From Codonopsis lanceolata (Eukaryota; Streptophyta; Magnoliopsida; Asterales; Campanulaceae), in assembly GCA_013146195.2 (NCBI GenBank), contig CM028382.1, positions 115,395,023 to 115,459,022 on the forward strand: 64,000 nt of DNA. The letters run 5' to 3'. This document shows positions 1-11,475 of the stretch, piece after piece. Under the pieces are notes generated by a model, which was given only the letters and a program-made list of their open reading frames with translations, searched no databases and had not been told where the DNA came from. The first letter of the stretch is position 1. Every line of letters starts with the position of its first letter. A program made the position numbers and the translations under genes.

Positions 1-369
1 AAAAATGACATACAACTTAAAAATAAAAAATAACATACAACTTTAAAATAAAATATGGCATACAATTTGAAATTAAAAATGACATACAACTTGAAAATAA
101 AAATTACATACAACTTAAAAATAAAAATGACATACAAATAATATTATAAAAATAAGCTTATTAAATATAATAATTATTAATTGTATAATCTTAATAATTA
201 CAATTTTAAATGTTATAGTAGAAAATCAAAATAGAATATGCTAAGGAATATTCTTTTTGGTGTAAGATTTGGTGTGAAGGGTTGGAGTTTGAATAGTTGA
301 TAGTGCTGAAACTGCCCCAACTTGGGGTAAGTTTGGACCCAAATTGGGGTTTTTGGGTTGGAGATGGTC
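1..369. mobile_element. PIF/Harbinger-like MITE, right part only
   Basis: This is the right-hand part of an element whose full copy lies at 28640-29528. Both share AT-rich internal sequence with repeated 'acatacaactt.aaaataaaa' blocks and a right end reading as a run of 'ttgggtt/ttgagtt-ggag-ttggtct'. The end is followed by TTA (370-372), matching the 3-bp TAA/TTA target duplications of PIF/Harbinger elements. The left end is outside the window. The superfamily is inferred from the TSD and end structure only. Confidence 0.6.
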
Positions 370-372
370 TTA

Positions 373-1344
373 ATCACATCAGCATGTCATACATGGTTTG
401 TTATGTTGTGTCAATGTGTTTACAAATTTGACTTTTTATTTATAGTATTTTCTCTCTGTTGGATATTTAATTATTGAGTTATTATGTTTTTTAATTGGTT
501 TATTTTAATTAATTATTTATTTTATATTTCTTGGTATTTATTTTGATTAATTATTATTGTTATACTTCTCATAGAAATGTTATTTTTGAGATTATACTTT
601 AATTGATTTTTAGAGTTTATGTGAATCATTATTCTAGTAGGATTGTGTGTTCTTATAACACAAGGGTGTGTGTTGTTTGTCTTGCTTCATGGAGACACGG
701 CTGACCTAATTAAATAAGGTAATGAATCATTCATATTTGGTAAGTCTATGTTTGATAAGATTTAGTCCTTATTTATTGCACTAACATATTAATCTTTTAT
801 GTTAAGTGGTTTTTTTATTCTACAAGGTTTATAGGTCAAGCATGCAAGTATAAATAAGAGGAGACATAAGCTGTGAAACCAAGAGACGTTACTGAGCATA
901 TATTATACATATATTGTTAAGAGAGAAAGAGATCGAAAAACTATTGATGCTCTAATCCTAAATGAACTGTTGAATGAAGCTAAATCAAAGTCTTAATTCA
1001 TTTTGTCACCAGCAATGTTTTGCAATTTACACCTCCTACTGTTTTGTTAAAAGTTTTTTAGCATACAACAGTTAGTCTAGGTAGTATGAGGTGTTAGTAT
1101 TATTCAAAGTCGTATCTACATCTTATAGAATTTTTCATGAATTTCATTTTTTGAGTCTTTCAAATGTAATGAGCTTAAACATATATTTTACTTGTGAAAT
1201 ACTTTAGCAATGAGACTCGATCAATAAGTTTATTTACTTATTAATCAAAAGTTATCTCTTGTGTTAAGTTTTTGTTATTTGTGTTTTGTTTTATTTATTT
1301 CTGCAGCATTGATATCTCAATGAAGTTTTTAATGAACTCTTCAT
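373..1344. other. AT-rich intergenic DNA, no feature recognised
   Basis: No open frame of useful length, no RNA gene and no terminal repeat was recognised here. Confidence 0.5.
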
Positions 1345-1620
1345 TGTAACGACCATCATGAACATGGGGAGTTAATGCCAGGAAATTCACCCCCCACATT
1401 CCGGACGTGGCCTTGAACGTGCCCACCTTTCATGCCCTTGTCATCATTGTCCGGTTCCCAACCTTAAAGGCTGACCCTATATAAACCTTCCTTTTGGAGG
1501 AGGAAGAGGTGCGCTAACATAAATTTTGGCTAAACTCTATCCAACTGTATACTCAACTGTGTGATAGCTGATTTTCACGCTGAAGTGCATTTACAGGGAA
1601 AGCCCCTGCCTAGTTCACAG
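1345..1620 (+). mobile_element. LTR-like fragment with TATA box
   Basis: The stretch begins TGTAACGACC, has a TATA motif (TATATAAA, 1478-1485), and is followed by a transcribed-leader-like segment ending near 'gttcaca'. This layout (U3, TATA, R/U5) resembles an LTR. No matching target duplication was found and no internal retroelement coding sequence adjoins it, so this is a tentative call. Confidence 0.3.
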
Positions 1621-1794
1621 TGGTTTTTGTATTGTTTGACAGTTTGGACCTTGAAAATACAATTGAAAGTAAGATATCTAGATTATCAAGCCCAGTGCAT
1701 CTAAACATTTTGGATACATCAGCTGGTGATAAAAAAGATCGCTGGACTGAAGAGAAAAAAATGTTTGGAAAAATGTACCTAACATCAATTTTTT

Positions 1795-2790
1795 TAATAA
1801 GCAAATTGGGGGAAATTCGAGCCAATTCACTTTCAAAAGTTTTCAATCGCTCCGGTCCATAAATTGTTTTTCAATCGAAAAAGTCACTTTTGGGGCAAAA
1901 GACTACATACCCTTAATAAGTCTAATACGCACTAGGGATCACTCACTCAAATGAATTGCGTTGCATCAATTTAATTGTATCATTTTTTGCATCACGATGC
2001 ATCTTAATTATTTACCTAATTCAATTTTGCAATGCAAAGCATGAAAATTTGCATCGCGATGCATCAATTTTAAATTGCCTAATTCAATTTTGTAGCACCA
2101 TGCATTAACTTAAAATACCTTATCCAGTTTTTGCAACGTGATACATCAAATTATGCACCGCAATACATAAATTTTAAATTACCAGTCCTTATCTACCTTT
2201 TTTCAAGTACAAAATTAACAAATGATTCAAAAAAAATATGCATCTTTTAGGCATCTCAAATCCAAAACGATGCTTCAAGATTCACAAATGATGCATTGTG
2301 ATTCAAAATTAATGCATCAATATTCAAAAGGTGTCCAACAGTGATAAAAAATTATATTCATCCATTTCATCGAACACTTTACATGCATATAAATATAAAA
2401 CACAAAAAGAGTTTTATGTTGTGTGCTACTAAATCTATTTTGAATCACACAAACACAAATAATGAAAGAAGAAAAAGAACAACAACATCAACATGATATG
2501 AATTAATAAAAGAGTGAGAAATTCGGGTAACGAAAAAACAGTATGTAGTCACTACCGTTCTTCTTCATCATCCAACTCCTCATTTTCTTTCAACTTTATT
2601 TTTTTTTTTGCGTCTTTGGGTGAATGTGTGAGAAAAATAAAAAGAAAAAGAAGAAAAAATTTACAACGTTATTTGAATTTAGGTAATATATGAACAATAT
2701 TTCAAAAATAGACTTTAGCGGTTGATGAAAAAGAATGTTAAACTGGATGGGTTATAAACTTAGGAAATGTGACCGGCCAGCAATTATACT
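1795..2790. mobile_element. unclassified non-autonomous element, copy A
   Basis: Copy A begins with an arm containing 'ctccggtccataaattgttttt' style sequence followed by 'ggcaaaagactacatacccttaataag', and ends with a related inverted arm around 'gtgaccggccagcaattata'. Between the arms (about 1945-2345) is a degenerate array built on 'gcatcacgatgcatc'-type palindromic motifs separated by AT-rich spacers. Related copies are at 2795-3655, 17225-18110 and 18115-18990. The arms resemble imperfect terminal inverted repeats, but no clean target duplication was found and the superfamily is unknown. Edges are approximate. Confidence 0.5.
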
Positions 2791-2794
2791 TAAG

Positions 2795-3655
2795 TTTTTG
2801 GAAATATTGTCGGCCGGTCCACTTTTTTAAGTTTATAAACGCTGTAGTCCCATGTTTTTTTTTCAAACCGGAAAAAGACATTTTTGAGGTAAAAAGACTA
2901 CGATGCCTTTAATGAGTATGAGGCGCGCTACATAAATGAATCGCGGTCCATTGACTATTAAACCGCGATTCATCAACTTTATTTCATTAATTTTTGCACT
3001 GCGGTTCAATAGTTTAATTGCCTAGTCCTATTGCACCACGACTCATCATTTTTATTGCAATAATTTTTGCACCGCGGTTTAATAATTTAATTGTCTAGTC
3101 TAATTACACCGTGGTACTAACTTTTATATACCGCAATGAATTAATTTTGAACTGCGATACATATACCTAATCCAAGTTGCACCACGATATCAACTTTTAT
3201 GTACCGCGATGAATTAATTTTTGAACCTCGATACAAAATCATAAAGAACCAGACCACGTCCTCCATCTGCTTCTTCCACCTCCTCCGTCGTAAGCCTTTT
3301 TCTTTCTCCTCCTTCTCTACCTTCGTCCCAATTGAAAAATCATTCAACCCAGCACATATCAATTATAGTTTCGTATTATATGAATCAAAAAAATCGTTTA
3401 CCTTTCGGGGACGTTACTCTCGAACCCCACGAAGGGGCGTTGCTCCCTCGACCTGACCGGACAGGTTGATTCTCGTTTCGTTGTCCAATAATAATGATTT
3501 TTAAATTCAAAATGTGTTGCGGAGCTGTTGAAAGAGACGATGATATTTTTAGAACAATATTTTGAGAATTGATCTTTTACGATTGAAAAAAACGAACTAT
3601 TGGAAGGATTAAAAACTTTAAAAAATAGACTGACCTTAAGTTTTTTAATAGAAAC
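2795..3655. mobile_element. unclassified non-autonomous element, copy B
   Basis: Copy B starts with 'gtcggccggtccacttttttaag' type sequence and ends near 'aaaatagactgacc', an imperfect inverted match. Its internal array (about 2930-3235) repeats a roughly 70-75-bp unit containing 'caccgcggttcaatagtttaattg'-like segments. At 3405-3470 is a GC-rich segment with 'gaccggacaggt' that has an inverted counterpart in copy C (18310-18400). The motif 'ttaagtttt' occurs at both outer sides and could be a target duplication, but the edge is not certain. Confidence 0.5.
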
Positions 3656-3859
3656 AAGCACAAATCAAGCTCTAGTAGCTCTATGGCTGTACTGTTGTGG
3701 TGGTTAGCCATGGCCCATGGGGTGATAAAAGGCCCAACTAGAGAAGATAGGCCGAAAAAAGATGTCCGAAGAGTTTTATGGGCCAATAATTTTGTAATGA
3801 ATGTATCGTCCATATTCTTTGTTTGCCGATCATCGAAGTTGTCTCAACAGACTCCCCAG

Positions 3860-4082
3860 TCCCCAGCTGGTTAACTTTGGTTCCCTCCTCCACTCACTCA
3901 TCTTTCTCTTTACTGTCTATCAGAACCCTAATTCTTCATCGAATTCAGCGCTTCATCTGTTACTTCGACAATTTCCTCCATTATCATCCGTTAATTTTCG
4001 TTGAATTCGTTGTATATTGCTTTCAATAGAGCTCGACAATGTTTGAAAATTAATTGTTACATTTGAGCTGTTCATGTTCGCG
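3860..4082 (+). other. probable 5' leader of the SP1-like gene
   Basis: This CT-rich stretch precedes the SP1-like start codon with no intervening gene. Its 5' limit is a guess, because no convincing TATA box was seen upstream. It contains a four-codon upstream ORF at 4039-4053. Confidence 0.45.
4039..4053 (+). promoter_or_regulatory. short upstream ORF in SP1-like leader
   Basis: ATG TTT GAA AAT TAA lies 29 bp before the main start. It ends before the main ORF. If transcription starts upstream of it, it could reduce translation of the main ORF. There is no direct evidence that it is used. Confidence 0.35.
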
Positions 4083-7000
4083 ATGGTTCCATGGGGAGGA
4101 GTCAGCTGTTGCTTGAGCGCGGCCGCACTCTATCTTCTTGGAAGAAACAATGATAGGTAAACTTATGAAGTTATGTCTTAGTTAATTTTTTGCCTTTGTT
4201 TTCATTTATTGTTTTTTGATGCGCATTTGTTAATTCATTAGTTATTCCTTGGTTTCAATCGATGCTGCAGGGACGCCGATGTTCTCAACTCCGTTACTCG
4301 AGTTAATCAATTAAACGATTTAGGTTGGCATTCTATTAGTTATTTATGTCAGAATTCATCATATACGTTCAACTAACATAGCTGTGTTATATTGAGTAGT
4401 TGCTTATCAAGCATGGAAATGTCAACCAAAGTACATTGACACGTGCAAATATGCTCCAATTAATTATCGTTTTGATGTAGAACACTTAGAGAGTTCAATT
4501 TGCCAACTGAAAGGACTATTAGGAGAGGCAGGTTAGATCGTGTCATTTGTAAGCAGTATTATATCCTCAATTGGGATCAAGCAATCTGGCATAATGTGTA
4601 GGCATTTCGAGTGGTTCGTAACCTACAATCTCTAGTTGGCAATTGTTGATTAGTTGTATTGTTCGTGGATCCCATCATTACAGTTTTAATAAATCATCGG
4701 TTGCCAATGAGATTTTGTATCCAAAATTTTGTGTTACCCGAACTAACTAAAACTTGGAACATAGAAGACTGATCAATAACCATAATTTAACCAAAGACAC
4801 CAATTTAAGTGCTCGTTTGGTACACAAGGGTTGTCATTCAATTCCATGCTTTTAGTACAAATTTTATTCAATGATAGTACAAATAGCATGGAAGGGAGTC
4901 GCCGTTCTTGCGTACCAAACCGGCTCTAGATACTCCATAACTTCAATTACTCTTGGTTCCATTGCTTCAATTTAAACCGAAACAACCGTGTTGAATGATG
5001 AAGTTGGGTTGCATCATGAAGCAATAACAAAGAAAGCATTTTGGGTTTATTTAGACCATTTCGTTCCTTATTGTCTATGATGATGCTAATTATGCTGCCA
5101 GCCTGCTACTGCCTTTTCTTTTTAGTGATATCAAGTATGTGAAATATAACATCCATTTCTTTTGAGTAAAACTGATTTGGTAGCGTGGATGGAAATTTGT
5201 AAGAAATATTTTTTTTTTACTTATATAAAAAAAAAATCCCCTTTCCCATGTTTTGTCGCTCTTTGTTTATATCATTTCTTATTTATCAAAACAAAAATCC
5301 CCTTTCCCCTCTATAATCATAATCCACTTTGCAGGCAAAGCATTTGTCAGTGATCTCAATGATTATGTCATTAAGTTGCTCAACAATCATCCCTTTGCCA
5401 TGTTTTACCGGGCATATTGAATGGGAGGCTAAATAGTAAATACATTATTAGGAAATCAGTTCTTTTTATACGAGGAACTGTGGTAACATCTGTAAGTGTC
5501 CAATTTTATTTTCTAACCAATAAGGGATATTATCTAATTTATCTTTTCAAAATCTTTTGTAATCTTTTAACCTTTCAGCTCAGTTACTTGATACTGCAAG
5601 CAAAGTCTTACCCCTGGTTGTTTCGATATCTGGAAGAGTCAGTTCAGATACGCCTATCGTTTGTGAGCGCAGTGGTTTGCGATGTGTAATTGTTGAAGAA
5701 ACGGTAAATGAACCTTCTTTAGGACATAAAACATTTGCTACGTTTTTCTTTTCTCGTTATACACAGTTTTTGCATAAAAGATGGACTCGGGACACTTTCC
5801 CTTATATCAATTTCAGAAAGAGAAGCACTTTTTGAAGCATAACGATGCTGGTTCATGGATACAAGATTCCGCATTGATGTCATCAAACCTGAAAGAGGTT
5901 CCTTGGTACTTGGTAAGCCCACTTCCCTCCAGTTCTTTTACTGAAAAATTGTCTGGGACCATCCTTTTCTATTGGAGCTCAAGGTTTAGAGTTTACTGGC
6001 CCTTTAGAGGCCATTTATTGACCATCCTTTGTGTCCTTTGGTCAGGATGATGGGACTGCTCGAATACATGTAGTTGGTGCTCGAGCTGCTGCTGGTTTAG
6101 TATTAACTGTTGGAAATGAAGTGTTTGAGGAGTTGGGAAGATCAGTTATGGGTGGAACATTAGACTATTTTCATGGTCTCAAGGTTAATCCTTTTACGTG
6201 TTTTTGTTGTTAGTAGTTACCTTGATGCGTACAAGCACATTTATGCTGCTGGAATGAGCCTGTATAATTAAGTTATATTTTTGAAGATGCTTGGAGTCAA
6301 GAGAGTCAAACGCGTTCTTCCAACGGGCACCCCTTTGACTGTTGTTGGTGAGGTATGGAGTTTTTCTTTGTGTAACATGGATGGTTGTCTTCATTGTTCT
6401 ATTTTAAGTAGAAACTAGAAAGGCATCTAGATATCATCAATGCTGTGGTTGCTTTGTTACTGCTAAGATGATCAAATTTACCAAGACCATAGGTGAAATG
6501 TGAATGAAGTGTGAAATTTTGTATGGTACTAATTTAAGTGGCAAAAATCTTTTGAAAGAACTGGTACTTGCTACGTATAGATTGAGTTCATATTTATGTT
6601 ATTGAAATATGAATTTTGTTGATGTTGTGAGATACCAAGGAGCAGATTATTGCTATTGAAATTTTCCTTATAGATATGACTACGTCGGCTACTAATCCTT
6701 AATTAGAAGTATAAGTAGGAGGAAGCAGTGAACATGGAACGCACTTGTAGTGAATGTGACAAAGGTTTAGTACTGGCTTGATGGTCAAGAGTATCACTAA
6801 AGTACAATTTTGATATTTAGGCTCGATCATTAATAAATAATGGTAGCTTGGTGATGATGTCGAATTGTTATTCATAGAATCAGATAACGTGATTGATGAA
6901 TGATGGCATAGTTGAGCTAGCTATTGGGGTGAGAAGGCCCAATTGCACCCAACGGTAAGAATATCCCAAATTCAAGCTCATAATATCATTTGCCTTATAT

Positions 7001-10000
7001 TGTACTCTTAAAAAAGAATGATGACAAAGTTGAAGGATGGCATTTAAACCAGCTTTATGTCTCCGAGATAAGAATGTCAGCGCAGTTGTGTGATAAACTA
7101 AAAATTAAACAATTAGAAACCAAACATATACGGGGTGTAGGAAGCTGAAATGTGAGAAATTTAACATTGCTAAAGTTGAGAAGATCCAAAGACGATAGGA
7201 TTGAGATAGTGACATCTGGAGCTCCAAGGAATGAGGATTGGTGAAGCTTGGATTAGTAGTCTTAGTCTTCCATGAAGCACAGTAAAGACATTTCTCTTTA
7301 ACAGTGTGACAACTGGCATAGGCATAATCCTTTAAGTTTCCCCAGCTCCAAGTGGTTAGTCCCATGGGTCACCTTCGCTTTCATGTCCTGATCTCTTATC
7401 TTTTTGCCAGTTGCCAATGCACATGACTATAAACACCTACAAGTGCTAGATAACAACTATAAGCCCACAACTAAATTTTCAATATATTCCTATCTTTTTG
7501 GTAATCGTTGATGTTGACTTCCTATACCTTTCCCTTTTTCTCAGGCTGTTAAAGATGATGTTGGAACAGTTCGGGTTCAGCGACCCCCCAAAGGCCCATT
7601 TTATGTTTCTCACAGAACTATTGATCAACTAATTTCAAATCTTCGGAAATGGGCAAGGTTGGTTCAACTTCAGTTATAAATGTGCTAATACATATACTTA
7701 TATAAACAGATAATATGTTCTTATAAAAATAAGTATATAATATGTTACTTTCTTCTTTTCTCTTTGTAATATGTGCTCCAGAAAGATATCTATGCCCATC
7801 CCTTTTCTTACCATGGTAGGGAGAGGGGTGTGAAGTTGGTTTCATACTATTAATAGTATCAACCTCCATGTTCTACGAACATCCTTTCTAAAGATCTATC
7901 CTTTCAGATGGTACAAATACGCGTCGATGGGGTTCACAGTGTTTGGTGTTTATCTGATCGCTAAGCATGCCTTCCAATACATCATGGAAAAAAGGCGACA
8001 TTGGGAATTAAGGAAAAGGTATGGCAGTAAGGTTTTGTGACACTTCATCTTTGCTGCTTGGAAACTAATATGTGCACAAGGAGGAAAATGTGGTTTTTTA
8101 ACAAGTATCAGGATTCATGTAGCCGACTTTAGGTGATTGGGAATTTGGGACTAACATTGAGTTGAGTTGACTTGGTACAAATAATTGTGTTTTGACTAGA
8201 GGTGGCAAATAGACAAGCTGGGTGGGCATGGGCGTGGGCTGCGGGTTCAAATTTGCACGTCAATAAATGCCCAATTGATAACACGGGTTTAAATGGGCGG
8301 GCCATAGATGGACTTGGGGGACTTGGACCCTCATTTACCCTTTTATATAAAATTATCAAATATAAACTAACATTACAAAAAATTCATTTTGACTTAAGTT
8401 TGGATAAAATTTTCATTGAAGCATATGCAGCTAAGAGTATATGAGTTTGGGCATTATGGTGGGCTCCCATATAAGCCCATTTTTGCCCACGAAAATTAGT
8501 GGGCTAAAATGGTCTTGCCTATTATAGTCTATTACTAAAGAGATATGTGCCCATACCCACTTATGTGTGGACGGTCTGAGTTGGGCAAAATGGGTGGGCA
8601 TTAATTGCCACCTCTAGTTTTGAGCAAGGTTGACAACGTCACAGAGATGTGATCATAATCTAAATCATAGATGCATTGTTGTAACTAGATTCAGCCCATT
8701 GGAGATATTTACTGAGATTAATTCTACAAAGAGAATAGAACTTATGGTTAGCGATTGTTTTATGTGACAACAGATGTGGTGGGAGTTATCCTTAACCGTT
8801 TGGTTCTTGAACGCATTGGTCATGCCTGAGATTGGATATTTTGTGTTCTGATTAGAGGTGGCAAAATGGGTATTATGGATAAATGGGTGTTAGGCTATTA
8901 TCCATGGATAACCATGGATAATAGCCTAACACCCATTTATCCATAACACCCATTTTGCCACCCCTAGTTCTGATCAATGTACTGTTATAGATATGCGAAA
9001 TTATGAGCAAATTGAGCTGTATAATTATGGGTGTGCAACTTGTCGATTAACAAATAACTTTGGAGACATCAACTTGATTGTTTGCTGGACAACTTATTAC
9101 TGCATTGAAACATGTGGTTTCTTTTTCTTCTAAATTTGTATCGTCTCGAGCCCGAAAGTCTGGTTCGTTACGTGTAGCCCACACACTGGCCCATTGAGCA
9201 TGCAATTTCTTGGGTCATTAGGCCCACCACAAGCCGACCCAAAGTCCATGCCAATTTATAAATTGAACACAATTCCCACACCTACCTGATGTGGAATTGA
9301 CATCTTCGTCAAGGTTGAATCATACTCCGGGCGATGCAGGATTCAAGAGGTGGCTCCCACTTTCTGCGGTGTAGCACTTTGGCCCGCACATCACTTTATT
9401 CCCACATTTAGGTCGGGACAGAAGGTGTAGCACTTTGGCCCGCACATCACTTTGTTCCCACATTTAGGTCGGGATCACTTTGTTCCCACATTTAGGTCGG
9501 GATCACTTTGTTCCCACATTTAGGTCGGGACCCGCTCTAATACCATATCTGTAACGCCCGTGAGCCCAAAAGTCCGGTCTGCTATGCATAGCCCAAATAC
9601 CTTGGGTCATTGGGCCCACCGCAAGCCGACCCAAGAGTCGATGGATGATGTTGGTGCCCAGAGGTAGTGTATGACCACCTAATAAATCGAACAGAATTCC
9701 CACAATTACCCGATGTGGGATGGGGTATTACAAAATTGATTTAGAACGTAGGAAATAATTGAATTTTCCTTTTGCCGAACCTTATGAATCATGCCAAACA
9801 CATAAACTTGTTGGCGGTTCTCATTTATGTCACTGTATTCCTTGTTTGCTTGTTCTGCAGTAGTGTCGAGCAATACTATTTTACAATTTTGGGTTGGAGT
9901 GAACTGTTTCTTATTGATCCTTCTCTCTGCAGGGTTCTTGATGCTGCAGCTAAAAGGTCAGCACAGCATAATGAAGGTAGCCATCTACACGTGTTCCTTT

Positions 10001-10534
10001 AGCATTTTAAACACAGTTTTGACTGTCCGAACAAGAAAGCTAACTTCTACTTCTTCCATTCTTTATATCAGGCTCTAACGGTATAACTGAGAACGGATCA
10101 GATAGCACAAAAAAGGACAGGCAAATGCCAGATATATGTGTGATATGCCTAGAGCAGGAGTACAATTCAGTCTTTGTCCCGTAAGCTTTCCTAAACCATC
10201 ATTTTTAGTATGGAGGAAAATCTCTCCGTCTCTTACCTTCCTTTTTCGACCCACTTCAATCCAAATGATTCCTCTTCCTCCCAAAATAATAATGATGCTA
10301 ATACAGTTCTAACTTTAACATAATTTCATTTCTGGATGTTGAATAAGGCAAAGACAATAACCATCTTTAATTTTATTTTCATTTACTTATCAAAAAATAA
10401 AATAAAAATAAAAATGCACTATTTTCTTCAGGTGCGGTCATATGTGCTGTTGTGTGGCATGCTCTTCACACTTGACGAGCTGTCCACTTTGTCGGCGTAG
10501 AATTGAGCAAGTAGTAAGGACCTTCCGGCACTAA
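4083..10534 (+). CDS. SP1: SP1-like chloroplast outer-envelope RING E3 ubiquitin ligase, 11 exons, 343 aa
   Basis: Coding exons are 4083-4156, 4271-4323, 5579-5703, 5817-5912, 6046-6183, 6287-6352, 7545-7657, 7908-8018, 9933-9976, 10072-10180 and 10432-10534 (TAA). All introns are GT-AG, and the joined exons total 1032 nt in one frame. The N-terminus (MVPWGGVSCCLSAAALYLLG) is the first membrane segment. The middle is the BAM/GIDE domain. A second membrane segment lies at about residues 226-246. A C-terminal RING has C296, C299, C311, H313, C317, C320, C327 and C330. Length and sequence match the SP1/MUL1 family. Arabidopsis SP1 ubiquitinates TOC import components in the outer envelope and acts with SP2 and CDC48 (established for the family, inferred here). 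An in-frame ATG at 4074 would add three residues. I prefer 4083 for its G at -3 and +4 and the conserved start. Confidence 0.93.
4324..5578 (+). other. SP1-like intron 2
   Basis: A 1255-bp intron lies between the exon ending 'gattta|g' and the exon starting 'ctcagttac'. Apart from the MITE-like fold-back at about 4810-4926, nothing is recognised in it. Confidence 0.8.
4810..4926. mobile_element. small fold-back MITE in SP1-like intron 2
   Basis: The ends read 'gctcgtttggtacacaag' and, inverted, 'gagccggtttggtacgcaag', giving imperfect terminal inverted repeats around a 117-bp body. No clear target duplication was seen, so the family is open. Confidence 0.5.
6353..7544 (+). other. SP1-like intron 6
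   Basis: A 1192-bp intron with consensus donor and a pyrimidine-rich acceptor (cctttttctcag). No transposon edge or RNA gene was recognised inside. Confidence 0.8.
8197..8616. mobile_element. hAT-type MITE, 420 bp, in SP1-like intron 8
   Basis: Terminal inverted repeats TAGAGGTGGCAA / TTGCCACCTCTA are perfect over 12 bp. Flanks gttttgac (8189-8196) and gttttgag (8617-8624) are an 8-bp target duplication with one mismatch, the size used by hAT elements. The ends are GC-rich next to an AT-rich core, and there is no coding sequence. It shares the terminal motif with the fold-back MITEs at 8853 and 31007. Confidence 0.85.
8853..8966. mobile_element. 114-bp fold-back hAT-type MITE in SP1-like intron 8
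   Basis: The element is a near-perfect palindrome, starting TAGAGGTGGCAAAATGGGT and ending with the inverse. It is bracketed by a perfect 8-bp duplication gttctgat (8845-8852 and 8967-8974). Transcribed within the SP1-like pre-mRNA it would form a hairpin of about 55 bp. A second copy of the same length is at 31007-31120. Confidence 0.9.
9137..9732 (-). mobile_element. TRIM (miniature LTR retrotransposon), 596 bp, in SP1-like intron 8
   Basis: Two related LTR-like ends (9137-9302 and 9550-9732) start TGTAWCG and end CA. The right one is flanked inward by 'gctctaatacca' (9534-9545), the complement of an initiator-tRNA-Met primer site with one change, so the element points left. A perfect 5-bp duplication aaatt brackets it (9132-9136, 9733-9737). 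The 250-bp interior has no coding capacity and consists largely of a duplicated 56-bp segment plus further copies of a 29-bp part of it (about 9365-9531). The two LTRs are clearly diverged, so the insertion is old. Confidence 0.82.
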
Positions 10535-11475
10535 GTGATTCTTTAAGGTTGCATTGACACCATAAGCAAGAACTCGGAGACTTGTACACCATGTGGTTTT
10601 GGGAATGGTAAGTGGTTTAACAGCATTGACCATTCCAAGCTTAAAGGTCTCGTCTTTTTCTTGTTTAAAAAGAAAGAAAAGAAAAGAATAAACAGTAACA
10701 AATTGTGTACCATATCTTATAAAGCATCCGTGCAGATTTTTCCTTTCCAATATTGTAAATAATAGTATTTCGCTGTAAGCTGATGTGATTCATATGAAAT
10801 ATATCGTCAAAGTTGTATCACTACTTGTTTCTGAGTTTGGATTTGTTCCAAGTATGTTAGGGACTAATCAACAATTTCACGTGGTTTCATTCTTGTTCAT
10901 AATGTTTTCTGTGAGGTCTGCATTGACGCCACGCCACCACTATTATTAGGCTAGAGATCACAATACTAGATTCCCCGGCCTTTTGGAAATTTGAATCCAG
11001 TTTTAGCTGTAAACCCTTCCCCTCCATTCCTATACTGTATATACCTGCATTGTATAAGATAAGAAGGAGAAGGAGAGGGAGAGGGAGTGGGTGAGAGCCT
11101 GAGAGGGCTGCAAATAAAGCTCAGGATCAGGAGCTCGTGGGGGGAACTGGGAACATTCATTTTTCATACCTCGTTTCCTTGGGCCGACTCAATTGAAGTT
11201 ATATTAGTAGAAAATTTACCATATCTGGTCCGGCTCGGCTCGGCTCCCCAACAAACTTGAGATTAGCTTAACTCATTCTGTTTGGACAATTCCTCCCATA
11301 AAGTAGGTACGTGTATAACATTGTTTTGACTTTTAAGCCCTCACAGAATCTGATTCTACCAAACACTTTCTCTACTTTCCATTCCCCCCTTTTCTGAAGC
11401 AACACACCATTGCCTTGTAAACCAGCGAAGAAGTATTTAATCTCTTGGTTGCTTTACTTGGTAGATATTCTTTAT
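10535..11475 (+). other. SP1-like 3' region and intergenic DNA
   Basis: The SP1-like 3' UTR starts here and probably ends after the AATAAA at 10687-10692. Farther on there is a GA-rich tract (about 11058-11105) and no recognised gene. Confidence 0.6.
10687..10692 (+). terminator. candidate poly(A) signal of SP1-like gene
   Basis: AATAAA lies about 150 nt after the stop codon, followed by T-rich sequence. Plant poly(A) signals are loose, so this is only a candidate. Confidence 0.45.
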
